A DNA stretch of 64,000 nt from Planctomycetota bacterium (lineage in GTDB: Bacteria > Planctomycetota > Phycisphaerae > WQYP01): positions 41,406 through 105,405 of the forward strand of contig JAJZDN010000004.1 of assembly GCA_021805985.1 (NCBI GenBank), read 5' to 3'. The notes below the pieces were generated by a model. The model did not search any database. It worked only from the letters and a program-made list of their open reading frames with translations, and was not told where the DNA came from. The translations under genes were made by a program, and so were the position numbers. Below, in pieces: positions 19,099-27,911 of the stretch (positions are counted from its first letter, which is position 1; the number at the start of each line of letters is the position of its first letter).

Positions 19099-20526
19099 AT
19101 GACAGCGCCCCGAAAACCTTATTACCTCTTTGGAAAGCCTGAATTCCGCGACACTGTGCGCACCGTTAAATCACTGCAGGACGGCAGCATTCTGGCGGAA
19201 GTGACGTATGCGGACGCTCAGGCCGTTCAGCAGGCCCTTGCCGCCATGACCGTTGTCATGCCAAAAATGCGTAAACTTAGCGCCATACAGCGGCGCAAAA
19301 GCTGTGACGTTGTCTATACCGGTTTGCTTAATCGCGCGGAGGAATTTGCCAGGCTCATCGCTCAAGAAGCCGGTAAACCCATTAAAACCGCACGAGCAGA
19401 AGTGGCCCGAGCGTTAACAACCTTCCGCCTGGCCATGGAGGAATCCACGCGGATCGCCGGCGTGCAACTGCCCGTGGATATTGATGAGCGTTCCGAGGGG
19501 TATTATTGCGTGGTGGAACGCGTAGCGGCGGGGCCGGCGGTATTTATTACCCCGTTTAATTTTCCTTTGAATCTGGTGGCCCATAAAGTGGCACCGGCGC
19601 TGGCATGTGGTTGCCCATTTTTATTAAAGCCCTCTGATCGCACACCGCTGACGGCTTTGCTGCTGGGGGAGCTGTTGACGCAGGCGAATTTGCCGCATGG
19701 CTCATGGAGTATTCTGCCGTGCGACGTGCAGCATGTCACGACGATGGTTCAATATCCGGGCGTGCGAATCGTATCATTTACCGGATCAGTCAAAGTCGGA
19801 TGGGAATTGCAGACCAAGGCGGTTGGCAAGCACATCCTGCTGGAGCTGGGGTCCAATAGCGCAGTAGTCGTTGAGCCGGATGTGGATATTACCGAAGCAG
19901 TTTCCCGCATTGTGCCGGCGGCATTTGGATATGCGGGGCAAAGCTGCATCAGTGTACAAAGAATATTTCTTCATCACCGCATTGCACCGCAGGCTATTAA
20001 GCAACTCGTTGAGAAAACCTCAGCCCTGCGTATGGGTGCGCCGTTGGACGAAAGCACAGATGTCTCTTGCATGATAGACCAGGACGCCGCCCAGCGGGTA
20101 GAACAGTGGGTGCATCAGGCGGTGGACGGGGGGGCAAAATTATTGTGCGGTGGTCGTCGCGACGGAGCCTTTTACCTGCCGACACTTTTAACCCATGTGC
20201 CGCCCAAAGCTCATCTGGCCTGCGAAGAAGCATTCGCCCCCGTGGCGATAATAGAAGAATATGAGGATTTTTCGCAGGTTCTGGCAAAAGTGAATCAATC
20301 ATCACTGGGAATCCATGCGGGAATATTTACCCGGGATCTGTTCAAGGCTCGGCAAGCGTTTGAAACACTGCAAGTTGGGGGCGTGATTATCAATGATGCG
20401 CCCACGGTACGCATTGATGCCATGCCGTATGGAGGTGTCAAGCAATCCGGATTAGGGCGCGAAGGGGTGCGATTTGCCATTGAAGAGTTCTGCGAGCTTA
20501 AGACCATGTTGGTACGCTACGCATAA
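19099..20526 (+). CDS. NAD(P)-dependent aldehyde dehydrogenase
   Basis: This ~475-residue ALDH-superfamily enzyme oxidises an aldehyde to a carboxylate. The cofactor region FITPFNFPLNLVAHKVAPAL is typical. The catalytic glutamate lies in LLELGSNSAVVV and the catalytic cysteine in GYAGQSCISVQR. PYGGVKQSGLGREG is the usual C-terminal motif. I chose the ATG at 19099 by length; the frame is open back to a GTG at 19030, and neither start has a strong ribosome site. Neighbours do not reveal the substrate. Similarity in style to succinate-semialdehyde and lactaldehyde dehydrogenases is only a guess. Confidence 0.88.
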   Translation: MTAPRKPYYLFGKPEFRDTVRTVKSLQDGSILAEVTYADAQAVQQALAAMTVVMPKMRKLSAIQRRKSCDVVYTGLLNRAEEFARLIAQEAGKPIKTARAEVARALTTFRLAMEESTRIAGVQLPVDIDERSEGYYCVVERVAAGPAVFITPFNFPLNLVAHKVAPALACGCPFLLKPSDRTPLTALLLGELLTQANLPHGSWSILPCDVQHVTTMVQYPGVRIVSFTGSVKVGWELQTKAVGKHILLELGSNSAVVVEPDVDITEAVSRIVPAAFGYAGQSCISVQRIFLHHRIAPQAIKQLVEKTSALRMGAPLDESTDVSCMIDQDAAQRVEQWVHQAVDGGAKLLCGGRRDGAFYLPTLLTHVPPKAHLACEEAFAPVAIIEEYEDFSQVLAKVNQSSLGIHAGIFTRDLFKARQAFETLQVGGVIINDAPTVRIDAMPYGGVKQSGLGREGVRFAIEEFCELKTMLVRYA

Positions 20527-20663
20527 CCCGCACGGATCATGCGACACGCGGGGATAAACCTGCTATAACTTCCCCACGGGAAAAGCTTGCCGTTGAAACA
20601 CGGCGAGAAAAAATGGGCCATGCCGCAATGGCTGTGAGTTGACAGGTTGGTACAGGAAACATC

Positions 20664-21752
20664 ATGGAAGTTGGAATTGTCGGATTGCCAAACGTCGGAA
20701 AATCGACGTTATTTAATGCTTTAACCAATGCCGGCGCTCTGGCCGCCAATTATCCCTTTGCCACCATTGAGCCTAACGTGGGTGTCGTAGCGGTGCCGGA
20801 TCGGCGGCTGGAACAAATCCGGCAGCTCATCGAAACCGAGAAAACCGTTCCTGCGCTGCTCAAGGTTGTGGATATTGCGGGTCTGGTGAAGGGTGCCAGC
20901 ACCGGGGAAGGATTGGGCAATAAATTTCTTTCGCATATTCGGGAAGTCGATGCCATCCTGCATGTCGTGCGCTGCTTTTCTGATGGGGATGTCATGCACG
21001 TGGATGGAAAAGTTGATCCACAGCGCGACATTGAAACCGTGGAAACCGAGTTGATGCTGGCCGATTTGGAAAGCCTCGAAAAAACCGTTGATAAACTGCG
21101 CCGCAACGCCCGCGCCGGTGATAAAGAAGCTGTCGCATCGGTGGACGTTATCGAAAAACTCCTGGAGTCGCTTAAACTCGGTAAGCCGTTAAGATCCCTG
21201 GCACCATGGAAACCTGACGATTGGAAAATTATCCATAATCTCGGCCCGATCACCGCCAAGCGCGTGTTGTATATTGCCAATGTAGATGAATCGGATCCGC
21301 ATGGTCAGGGGCCGCTGGTGCAGGTGGTACGCCGCCGTGCGGAATCTGAAGGCTCTGTCGTGGTGCCGGTATGTGCCAAGCTGGAAGCCGAACTTGCCGA
21401 ACTCACTGCGGAAGATCGCACGGCGATGCTCGCTGATCTGGGCATGACGGAACCCGCTCTGGAGACCGTAGCCCATGAGGCTTACAAACTCCTGGGCTTG
21501 CAAAGCTATTTTACCGCCGGCCCCAAGGAAATCAGAGCTTGGACAATTCCCATTGGAGCCACCGCTCCGCAGGCGGCCGGTGTCATTCACAGCGACTTTG
21601 AAAAAGGTTTCATCCGCGCGGAAATTTACAACATCACCGACTTGCTGGCCCATAAAAACGAAGCCGCCATTCGCGCCGCCGGCAAGCTTCGGTCAGAAGG
21701 AAAAACCTACATATTTCAGGATGGCGATATCGCCCATTTTCTCTTTAACTGA
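20664..21752 (+). CDS. ychF: Ribosome-binding ATPase YchF (OLA1 family)
   Basis: This 362-residue Obg-family P-loop protein begins [14 protein letters not shown] (G1, residues 7-14). [10 protein letters not shown] is the G3-like motif and ANVDE the relaxed G4 region that explains ATP rather than GTP use in the family. A helical domain sits in the middle and a C-terminal TGS domain (about 277-360, [20 protein letters not shown]) binds the ribosome. CAGGAAAC lies just upstream of the ATG. It is linked to stress and oxidative responses in other bacteria. Confidence 0.96.
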   Translation: MEVGIVGLPNVGKSTLFNALTNAGALAANYPFATIEPNVGVVAVPDRRLEQIRQLIETEKTVPALLKVVDIAGLVKGASTGEGLGNKFLSHIREVDAILHVVRCFSDGDVMHVDGKVDPQRDIETVETELMLADLESLEKTVDKLRRNARAGDKEAVASVDVIEKLLESLKLGKPLRSLAPWKPDDWKIIHNLGPITAKRVLYIANVDESDPHGQGPLVQVVRRRAESEGSVVVPVCAKLEAELAELTAEDRTAMLADLGMTEPALETVAHEAYKLLGLQSYFTAGPKEIRAWTIPIGATAPQAAGVIHSDFEKGFIRAEIYNITDLLAHKNEAAIRAAGKLRSEGKTYIFQDGDIAHFLFN

Positions 21753-21983
21753 CGGCTGCACGTGAGGTCCCGCGGCCGCCCTGATCAGGTATGGCAAGGA
21801 TTATCGGTTGCTGAAAATCCGGGCATTTGGCAATTGAATTATTGCCGGAGCGTTGGCACACTATAGCATTCAGACGGCAATGGATTGTTCTGAATTGACG
21901 CCACGGATGGACAGCCGGGAGGTTGTGGGCGAAACGCTTTCACCTTTGTAAAGCGTTGAGTCAATCGGAAGGTTGTTGGTTTT

Positions 21984-23957
21984 ATGCGAACGGTGAGTTT
22001 TTTCCGGCGTATGAAACGGCCGATTCCGAAGCTGGACACGCTCTTCTGGGGCTTGCTACTGATTCTGGCGGCTTTTGCTCTGGGAATTTTTGTCGCTCGT
22101 CAGGATGCACGCACATTGGCGGCGCAGCAGCGCGAACGACACGCGGACGCAATTATTGAATCCGCCGATTCAATTCTTATCGGATTGCAGAATATTGAAA
22201 CCGGTCAACGCGGATATTTGATTACCGGAAATTTAAGCTATCTTGAACCGTACCATCGCGGCACGGTCTCTATTGACCAGCGCATCCGGCGGCTCGGCCG
22301 ACTTTTGCCAGCGACCAGCGTGAATGCAACCCTGATTGCCACCATGCGAACTTTGGCGGCACAAAAAATTGCGGAAATTGATCAGACCATTCGTGTGCGC
22401 ACCAAACATGGATACAACGCCGCCGCCAATATCGTGCGCACCAATGTTGGTAAGCAACTGATGGATATGCTGCGGGCTGAGCTTTCCGGCATCCGAAACC
22501 AATATCATCGCGTGGCGGTCTACGAGCATGTGCTCGTCGAGCGTCGATTACGAATGACGCAAATAGCAGCAACGGAATTCACTGTAGTCTTGCTGGTGAC
22601 ACTGTTAGGAATGTATTGGCGCATTGTCCGTGTCGTACGCCGTGGTTATAAATTGACAGATCATCTCGCGCACAACGCCCATAATGACCCTTTAACGGAT
22701 TTGCCCAACCGTGGCATGTTTATGAATTGGCTCACGTATGGCCTGGCGCAGGCTCAGAGGATGGATGGCAAGGCTGCCGTGCTGTTTTTAGATCTTGACG
22801 GATTCAAGCCGGTGAATGATCGCCTGGGGCATTCCGCCGGGGATCACGTTCTGTGCGAAGTGGCGCAACGTTTTAAGCAAAGCGCACGCACTGGTGACAT
22901 GATTGCACGCATCGGAGGGGATGAATTCGCGGTTTTCATTCCCGCGGTTTTAAATGAAAGCGATCCTGCGGAATTGGCGCATCGTCTGATCGAAGCTATG
23001 CGGCAACCCATTGTTGCTGATGGATCGGTTGTGTATGTCGGGGTGAGCATCGGGGCCGCAATGTATCCGCGCAACGGCAAATCCCCTGAAACCCTGCTGG
23101 AGGCCGCCGATCAGGCCATGTACCGTGCCAAGCGGGAAGGCGGCCGTAAACTGGCATTCCACAACTCGGCACTGACGGACCAGATCACGCGCGAAGCACG
23201 CCTGCGGAATGGATTGCAACAGGCCATGCAGGCCAAAGAATTTGAGTTTCATTATCAACCCTTACTGGATGCCCAGACACTTAAGCCGGTAGCCGTAGAA
23301 GCGCTGTTGCGCTGGCGGCATCCGGAATTCGGCTTGCTGGTCCCCGCTGAGTTTCTTCCCGTTGCAGAACGCAGCGGATTTATGCGAAAGCTGGGACCGG
23401 TTTTGCTGGAACATGCCGGAGAACAAATGGCTCTTTGGCGGCGGCAGGGGATACAGTTGCGATTGGCGTTTAATATTTCGCCCTTTCAGTGTTCCGATCA
23501 GAATCTCGTATCCGCAGTGGAAAGCATGTTGGCCTCCAGCGGTATGGAACCACAAAGTCTGTATCTGGAAATCACTGAAGCCGGCCTACTGCAAGCCGAT
23601 GCCCAGCCAATTCTGCGGGATATAAGGCAGATGGGTGTCGGCTTGACCCTTGATGATTTCGTCGGTGGCAGCGGGGGACTGGCGTGTTTGCGCCAACTTC
23701 TTATTAACCAGGTCAAATTTGATCGCCGATTTATCACTGGATTGCCGCACTCTCCAGCAGATATGGATTTACTCTTCGGCCTTGCTGATCTCACCCATCG
23801 CCTTGGCATACAAGTCGCGGCCGGTGGAGTGGAAACGCAGGATCAGGATGTTGTGGTCCGCCGATTGGGCTGTGATCTGGTCCAGGGAAATCTATACGCC
23901 GGTGCCGGCAGCCCTGAGGACATAACAAATCTGCTGCATCAGTGGAAGGCTGCATAA
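21984..23957 (+). CDS. CHASE3-GGDEF-EAL cyclic-di-GMP signalling protein with altered EAL
   Basis: This 657-residue inner-membrane protein has a first helix at about 18-39, a periplasmic CHASE3-like helical sensor (about 45-190) and a second helix near 195-215. A GGDEF domain (about 235-395) and an EAL domain (about 405-655) follow. GGDEF is intact at 311-315, with the inhibitory I-site RTGD at 302-305, so it should make c-di-GMP. In EAL, E439 (EALLRW), E529 (EITE) and D557-D558 (DDF) remain. The expected AEGVET reads AAGGVET: G614 replaces the glutamate needed as catalytic base in studied phosphodiesterases. The terminal loop is also atypical. I infer a cyclase with a non-degrading EAL. GGAAGG precedes the start. 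Confidence 0.9.
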   Translation: MRTVSFFRRMKRPIPKLDTLFWGLLLILAAFALGIFVARQDARTLAAQQRERHADAIIESADSILIGLQNIETGQRGYLITGNLSYLEPYHRGTVSIDQRIRRLGRLLPATSVNATLIATMRTLAAQKIAEIDQTIRVRTKHGYNAAANIVRTNVGKQLMDMLRAELSGIRNQYHRVAVYEHVLVERRLRMTQIAATEFTVVLLVTLLGMYWRIVRVVRRGYKLTDHLAHNAHNDPLTDLPNRGMFMNWLTYGLAQAQRMDGKAAVLFLDLDGFKPVNDRLGHSAGDHVLCEVAQRFKQSARTGDMIARIGGDEFAVFIPAVLNESDPAELAHRLIEAMRQPIVADGSVVYVGVSIGAAMYPRNGKSPETLLEAADQAMYRAKREGGRKLAFHNSALTDQITREARLRNGLQQAMQAKEFEFHYQPLLDAQTLKPVAVEALLRWRHPEFGLLVPAEFLPVAERSGFMRKLGPVLLEHAGEQMALWRRQGIQLRLAFNISPFQCSDQNLVSAVESMLASSGMEPQSLYLEITEAGLLQADAQPILRDIRQMGVGLTLDDFVGGSGGLACLRQLLINQVKFDRRFITGLPHSPADMDLLFGLADLTHRLGIQVAAGGVETQDQDVVVRRLGCDLVQGNLYAGAGSPEDITNLLHQWKAA

Positions 23958-24022
23958 ACTTCAATCCCTCTGGACGGGGATAAGGCCTTCCTTCCGGTTT
24001 GATTGACAAAGTCACGATTGCA

Positions 24023-24526
24023 TTACATGGACCGGCGGCGTCGGGCCAGAAGCATCATGCCCATGCCCAAGGCACCCACCAGCGTCAAGCCGGCCGAAGC
24101 AGGTACCGGAGCCGGCGCTGCCGGCGTCGGGTTGCCTGAGTTGCTTGGCAGGCTCAGCGATACCGTGCTAAGCAGCACGGTTTGGCCCGGCGCAGCGACC
24201 CTGACATTCAGGTAGGAATAACCCGTCAGTTGTTGCAGGGTGAAGGTTTCCGTTCGGTCAGATCCGTTCGTAGAAACGACCGAATTGCCAATCTGCGTGC
24301 CGATGTCGCCCAGGCTGTTAGAGCCTGAGATAACGGCGGTATCAGGGCTTTGCAGGCTGCCGATGGTTAAGGTCGCATTCTTAACATTGGCATAGCCAAG
24401 CAGGGTCAGTAGATTCGAAATGTCCAACTGGATCATGCCCGTCTCCTGGGTGGTGGCGGTGGTTACGGTCTTGCCCAAATAATTTTCCGAAGAAAAAACG
24501 GAACTCTTTAGCAGCTTATGCAACAA
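24023..24526 (-). CDS. PEP-CTERM-type protein lacking a signal peptide (possible remnant)
   Basis: The last ~30 residues have the sorting-tail layout: a Pro/Ala-rich linker ending VPASAG, a hydrophobic helix (LTLVGALGMGMMLLA) and the basic end RRRRSM. The body is Thr/Ser/Asn-rich and beta-like, as in exported surface proteins. The frame begins only with TTG at 24526 (TTG also at 24523), an in-frame stop lies close upstream, and no signal peptide is encoded, although such proteins must be exported before tail processing. Either the 5' part has been lost, or a frameshift separates it. A good promoter lies upstream on the same strand, so it may still be transcribed. Confidence 0.5.
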   Translation of the reverse strand: MLHKLLKSSVFSSENYLGKTVTTATTQETGMIQLDISNLLTLLGYANVKNATLTIGSLQSPDTAVISGSNSLGDIGTQIGNSVVSTNGSDRTETFTLQQLTGYSYLNVRVAAPGQTVLLSTVSLSLPSNSGNPTPAAPAPVPASAGLTLVGALGMGMMLLARRRRSM

Positions 24527-24581
24527 AAATAATAAGAGAGATTATCTCTCGCCCTCGCGAAGAAGCTCCCTCAACATTGCC

Positions 24582-24604
24582 AGTTGTGCCCTCTTCGCAC
24601 AACT
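24582..24604. repeat. Perfect hairpin in the leader of the PEP-CTERM-like gene
   Basis: AGTTGTGC (24582-24589) and GCACAACT (24597-24604) form an 8-bp stem with a seven-base loop. A second inverted repeat, GAGAGAT/ATCTCTC, lies at 24536-24550 just before the TTG start. Neither has a T-run, so they are more likely leader-RNA structures than terminators. Confidence 0.5.
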
Positions 24605-24611
24605 GAAAATA

Positions 24612-24640
24612 AGTGTACCCCGCACGAGGTGGCAATGCAA
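24612..24640 (-). promoter_or_regulatory. Sigma-70-type promoter on the minus strand
   Basis: Reading the minus strand, TTGCAT (24640-24635), a 17-base spacer and TACACT (24617-24612) form a good promoter match. It would start transcription roughly 80 bases upstream of the PEP-CTERM-like reading frame. Confidence 0.5.
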
Positions 24641-24710
24641 GAAAAATTCGCAAAAAAAACTTCCAAAAAGTTATCGGCCGGACGGCAGGTTAAGGGTTAT
24701 AGCGTAGCCA

Positions 24711-24745
24711 GTGATCCGTGATCCGTGATCCGTGATCCATGATCA
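24711..24745. repeat. Heptanucleotide tandem repeat GTGATCC
   Basis: Four perfect GTGATCC units (24711-24738) are followed by degenerate copies to about 24745. The array abuts the 3' end of the minus-strand gene at 24751. A second heptamer array of different sequence occurs at 63230-63271. Confidence 0.85.
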
Positions 24746-24750
24746 TTGAT

Positions 24751-25350
24751 TCAAATTTCCTCAGCGAGAATTCCTGAAAGCTGCTGGGATACTTCGCCGA
24801 TTTGTTCGGCGGTCAGGTGGGGGTTTAATACCAGGACTGCCAGGCCGCCGCGCAGGGTCATGTTCCATGCTTCCGGTAGCGGCGCAAGGGCGCTGAATTT
24901 GGTTTTCAGTACTTCGGGCAGGGCCGAAGTGCCTTCGTATTTCAGCAGCCGCTTACGCATTAATAGCAACGCCAAAACAAAGCGGAATCGCAGGTCCAGA
25001 ATATCTTCACGGTCCGCCAGACGGTTAAACAGGTCCAGCAGAACCGTGTCATCCACAAAGGTCTTGGCTTTCTTTTGGGATTCCGGAACCACGGTTTTCC
25101 AGAAGGAAAACATTTCCACCGGCGCGGTGGGGCGCTGGCCGGAGTTCCAGCATTCCGGGCAGAAATTCAGGCGCTGCCAGGGGCTAAGAGGCGTTTTGGA
25201 TTCGCCCGGTGCCGCGGGCAGCGAACGCACTTCCACCAGTGCCGCCCAGCATGTTGCGCCCGGCGGAATTTCGGCGGCACATTGTGCACATTGGCCGCCA
25301 ACTTTGCCGACATCCCACGTCTGATTCTGCGTAATTAATCCTGTTGCCAT
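24751..25350 (-). CDS. Zinc-ribbon-containing conserved hypothetical protein
   Basis: This 199-residue protein has an N-terminal pair of cysteine knuckles: C21-x2-C24 in GGQCAQCAAEI, a further C34, and C64-x2-C67 in NFCPECW. Together these suggest a small zinc ribbon of about 50 residues. The C-terminal half is helical and rich in Leu, Arg and Asp (LADREDILDLRFRFVLALLLMRKR), without a motif I recognise. It is probably cytoplasmic. The gene stands alone between the symporter and the heptamer repeat. No function can be given. Confidence 0.65.
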   Translation of the reverse strand: MATGLITQNQTWDVGKVGGQCAQCAAEIPPGATCWAALVEVRSLPAAPGESKTPLSPWQRLNFCPECWNSGQRPTAPVEMFSFWKTVVPESQKKAKTFVDDTVLLDLFNRLADREDILDLRFRFVLALLLMRKRLLKYEGTSALPEVLKTKFSALAPLPEAWNMTLRGGLAVLVLNPHLTAEQIGEVSQQLSGILAEEI

Positions 25351-25407
25351 GACGATATAGTAAGGCTTTTGGCACCGCCAGCAAAGTGCCAGGGGTAACG
25401 ATTACAA

Positions 25408-25435
25408 TTGACGTAAGCCCGCGACTTGATAACAT
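25408..25435 (+). promoter_or_regulatory. Candidate promoter for the SSF symporter operon
   Basis: TTGACG (25408-25413), a 16-base spacer and TAACAT (25430-25435) form a moderate sigma-70 match about 90 bases upstream of the symporter start. Confidence 0.4.
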
Positions 25436-25525
25436 ACTCGCAAATACGCGTGCGAATCCGCACGACCGTCAGCGATTGGAAAGCCTGACGCCCTATTTTG
25501 AAAAACCTGTGGCTTGGAGAAACGA

Positions 25526-27319
25526 GTGGTTATCAATACGTTATTAGCCGCGGTATCAGCGGCAACGCCGCATTCCGGTGCGATTATCCATCTGCACGGG
25601 ATTGACTGGGCCATTCTGGCCGTGTACCTGCTGTTTGTGGTCGGGATCGGGATTATCACCGGTCGCGGCAGCAAAACCAGTGAGGACTTCTTCCTTTCCG
25701 GACGAAGCCTGCCGGCGTGGATCACGGGGTTGGCCTTTATTTCCGCCAATCTCGGGGCGCTGGAAGTCATGGGCATGTCCCAGCAGGGATATGAATATGG
25801 CATGATGACCGCCAACTACTATTGGATTGGGGCCATTCCCGCCATTGTATTTATGGGTATCGCGATGATGCCCTTTTTCTACGGCAGCAAGGTGCGCAGC
25901 GTGCCGGAGTTTCTGAAAAAGCGCTACAACGAGGGCGCACGATTTATCAACGCCTTCACGTTCGCTGTATTTACCCCGGCGATTTCTGGTATCAGCATGT
26001 ACGCCCTGGCGGTGGTGATGCAGGACTTCCTGGGCTGGCATTTTGCGCAGAGCGTATGGGTGTCGGCGCTGGTGGTGCTGGTGTACACCTTTATGGGTGG
26101 TTTGACGGCCAGCATTTACAATGAAGTGCTGCAATTTTTCCTCATTGTTCTGGGCATTGCCCCCATGACCATCATCGCCCTGATTGCCAACCATGGCTGG
26201 GCGCATTTCAAAAAATGGATTGCCACGCACCAACTGCCGTTCCTTACGCCGGATCAGGTGGCTGCTGCGGCCACCAGGCCGGGCACGGCGGTGCAGCAGA
26301 TGCCGGCGTCCCAATGGATGCACACGTTTCACAACACGCTCACGCAGAATAATCCCATGCACATCACCTGGCCGGGGATCGTATTAGGCCTGGGCTTTGT
26401 GCTTTCATTTTCCTACTGGTGCACCAACTTCCTGGTAGTGCAGCGGGCCTTGGCTGCCAAAGATATGAATTCAGCCCAACGCACGCCCCTGCTGGCGGCG
26501 TTTCCGAAAATGATATTTCCGTTCATTGTGATTCTGCCGGGGTTGTTGGCGTTGCCATTGCTGCCGCATTTATTTCCCGGCAATACCATGGTCAACGGCC
26601 ACCTGATTCCGGCTACCAAATCATTTAATAACGTCATGCCGCTGATGATGGCGAACTATTATCCGGCCGGCTTGCTGGGCCTGGGGCTAACGGCATTGAT
26701 GGCGTCGTTTATGTCCGGTATGGCGGGTAACGTTACTGCGTTTAACACGGTCGTTACCTATGACCTGTACGCCGTGTTTATTAAACCCAATGCGCCAGAT
26801 AAGCATTATCTGTGGGTGGGGCGGATTTTGACCATTGTCGGCATATTCATTAGCGTGCTCTTTGCTTATGTAGTGCGCGGGCAATCCGGCATTATGGGCT
26901 ATACACAAACCATATTCGGCGTGGTTAACGCACCGCTGATCGCGGTATTCCTGCTGGGAATGTTCGCCACATTTACCACCCCGGCTGGCGGGCTATGGGG
27001 ATTGCTGGTGGGTACCGGTACTTCTGTGACGCTGTGGATTATCCGATCCTATCCTGGCCTGCCGCTGTGGCATCATTACAACAACAACACCACGGGCGCG
27101 TTTTGGGGTGCGGTTTGGGCCTTCTGTGCCGGGGCGGGCGCCACCATTGTTGTCAGTTTGTTTACCAAGAAAAAGAAAGACGAAGAACTCGTGGGCCTGG
27201 TTTACCAACTTACGCCCAAGCCGCCTCAGGACGCGAATTTGCCCTGGTGGAAGAAGCCGATTGTGCTGGGCGTATTAGCCCTGGTTTTGACCTTGATTAT
27301 TAATTGGTGGTTCTGGTAA
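25526..27319 (+). CDS. Sodium:solute symporter (SSF family, SGLT-like)
   Basis: This ~597-residue inner-membrane protein has about 13-14 transmembrane helices. The second helix region holds GRGSKTSEDFFLSGRSLPAW, the usual SSF entry motif. FISANLGALEVMGMSQQGYEYG follows, typical of the sugar-transporting branch, and later a GLTALMASFMSGMAGNV helix. It should import a solute, plausibly a sugar, with sodium. A central loop (about 235-285) is long and polar. I chose GTG at 25526 because GGAG lies about six bases upstream; a TTG at 25514 is in frame. It is co-directional with a small membrane protein 46 bases downstream. Confidence 0.9.
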   Translation: MVINTLLAAVSAATPHSGAIIHLHGIDWAILAVYLLFVVGIGIITGRGSKTSEDFFLSGRSLPAWITGLAFISANLGALEVMGMSQQGYEYGMMTANYYWIGAIPAIVFMGIAMMPFFYGSKVRSVPEFLKKRYNEGARFINAFTFAVFTPAISGISMYALAVVMQDFLGWHFAQSVWVSALVVLVYTFMGGLTASIYNEVLQFFLIVLGIAPMTIIALIANHGWAHFKKWIATHQLPFLTPDQVAAAATRPGTAVQQMPASQWMHTFHNTLTQNNPMHITWPGIVLGLGFVLSFSYWCTNFLVVQRALAAKDMNSAQRTPLLAAFPKMIFPFIVILPGLLALPLLPHLFPGNTMVNGHLIPATKSFNNVMPLMMANYYPAGLLGLGLTALMASFMSGMAGNVTAFNTVVTYDLYAVFIKPNAPDKHYLWVGRILTIVGIFISVLFAYVVRGQSGIMGYTQTIFGVVNAPLIAVFLLGMFATFTTPAGGLWGLLVGTGTSVTLWIIRSYPGLPLWHHYNNNTTGAFWGAVWAFCAGAGATIVVSLFTKKKKDEELVGLVYQLTPKPPQDANLPWWKKPIVLGVLALVLTLIINWWFW

Positions 27320-27365
27320 AACAGAAAGCAATAAGCAGCGGTGCATGCCGCACTGGAGTGAATGT

Positions 27366-27599
27366 ATGATGGATTTAAGATTACCGATTGGTATATTCTT
27401 TTTGCTGGTAGGCCTTATCATGGTCGGCTACGGCGTGGTGTCACCGCAGGATATTCCCCATATCACCGAAAAGGTGAACATTGATCTGTATTGGGGAATC
27501 GTATTGCTGGTGTTTGGCGCACCGATGACCATTTTCGGCTGGAAAGCCGAGGCCAAAGCTAAAGCCGAGATGAAGAATAAACGGCCGCAAGATCAATAG
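27366..27599 (+). CDS. Small two-helix membrane protein linked to the symporter
   Basis: This 77-residue protein has two hydrophobic helices (about 5-24 and 39-58) and a highly charged Lys/Ala/Glu tail. It starts at one of two tandem ATGs (27366 or 27369) with GGAG upstream. Its position suggests co-transcription with the SSF transporter and a possible accessory role. I do not recognise a named family. Confidence 0.65.
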   Translation: MMDLRLPIGIFFLLVGLIMVGYGVVSPQDIPHITEKVNIDLYWGIVLLVFGAPMTIFGWKAEAKAKAEMKNKRPQDQ

Positions 27600-27911
27600 G
27601 CCCGGGATTCTATTCTCTAAGGCCTTGGGCAAACCAGCGGGTGCGGTCGAAACACAAACTCCGCTGGCGGTCTATTCTTAACCCTCTCCTTCCGATGCCG
27701 TTCGGCCCTTGGCGTCTAACGGTGATAGGCGAGTCGGAGACTCGTTAGCAGCTATCCGAGCTTCAGAAAAATCCTTCGCAGCGTGCCTGTCAGAGCGCCC
27801 CATCCGCGTGCATTTTTCTTCGGCAGGTGAAATTGTTGGCGTTTATCCCTAGAATTACTAACTGCGATGGAATGCGGCGGCCGGGCCGCGTGGATTTATT
27901 GGAGTTTTATT
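27600..27911. other. Spacer between the symporter operon and hemQ
   Basis: No gene is visible. Two perfect inverted repeats stand out: CCAGCGG/CCGCTGG with a long loop near 27632-27667, and CGAGTC-GGA-GACTCG near 27731-27745. Neither is followed by a T-run. They might act in transcript ends or be structural remnants. Confidence 0.4.

Noticed and set aside
24711..24745. CRISPR array
   Set aside because: Units are only seven bases in tandem with no spacers and no cas genes.
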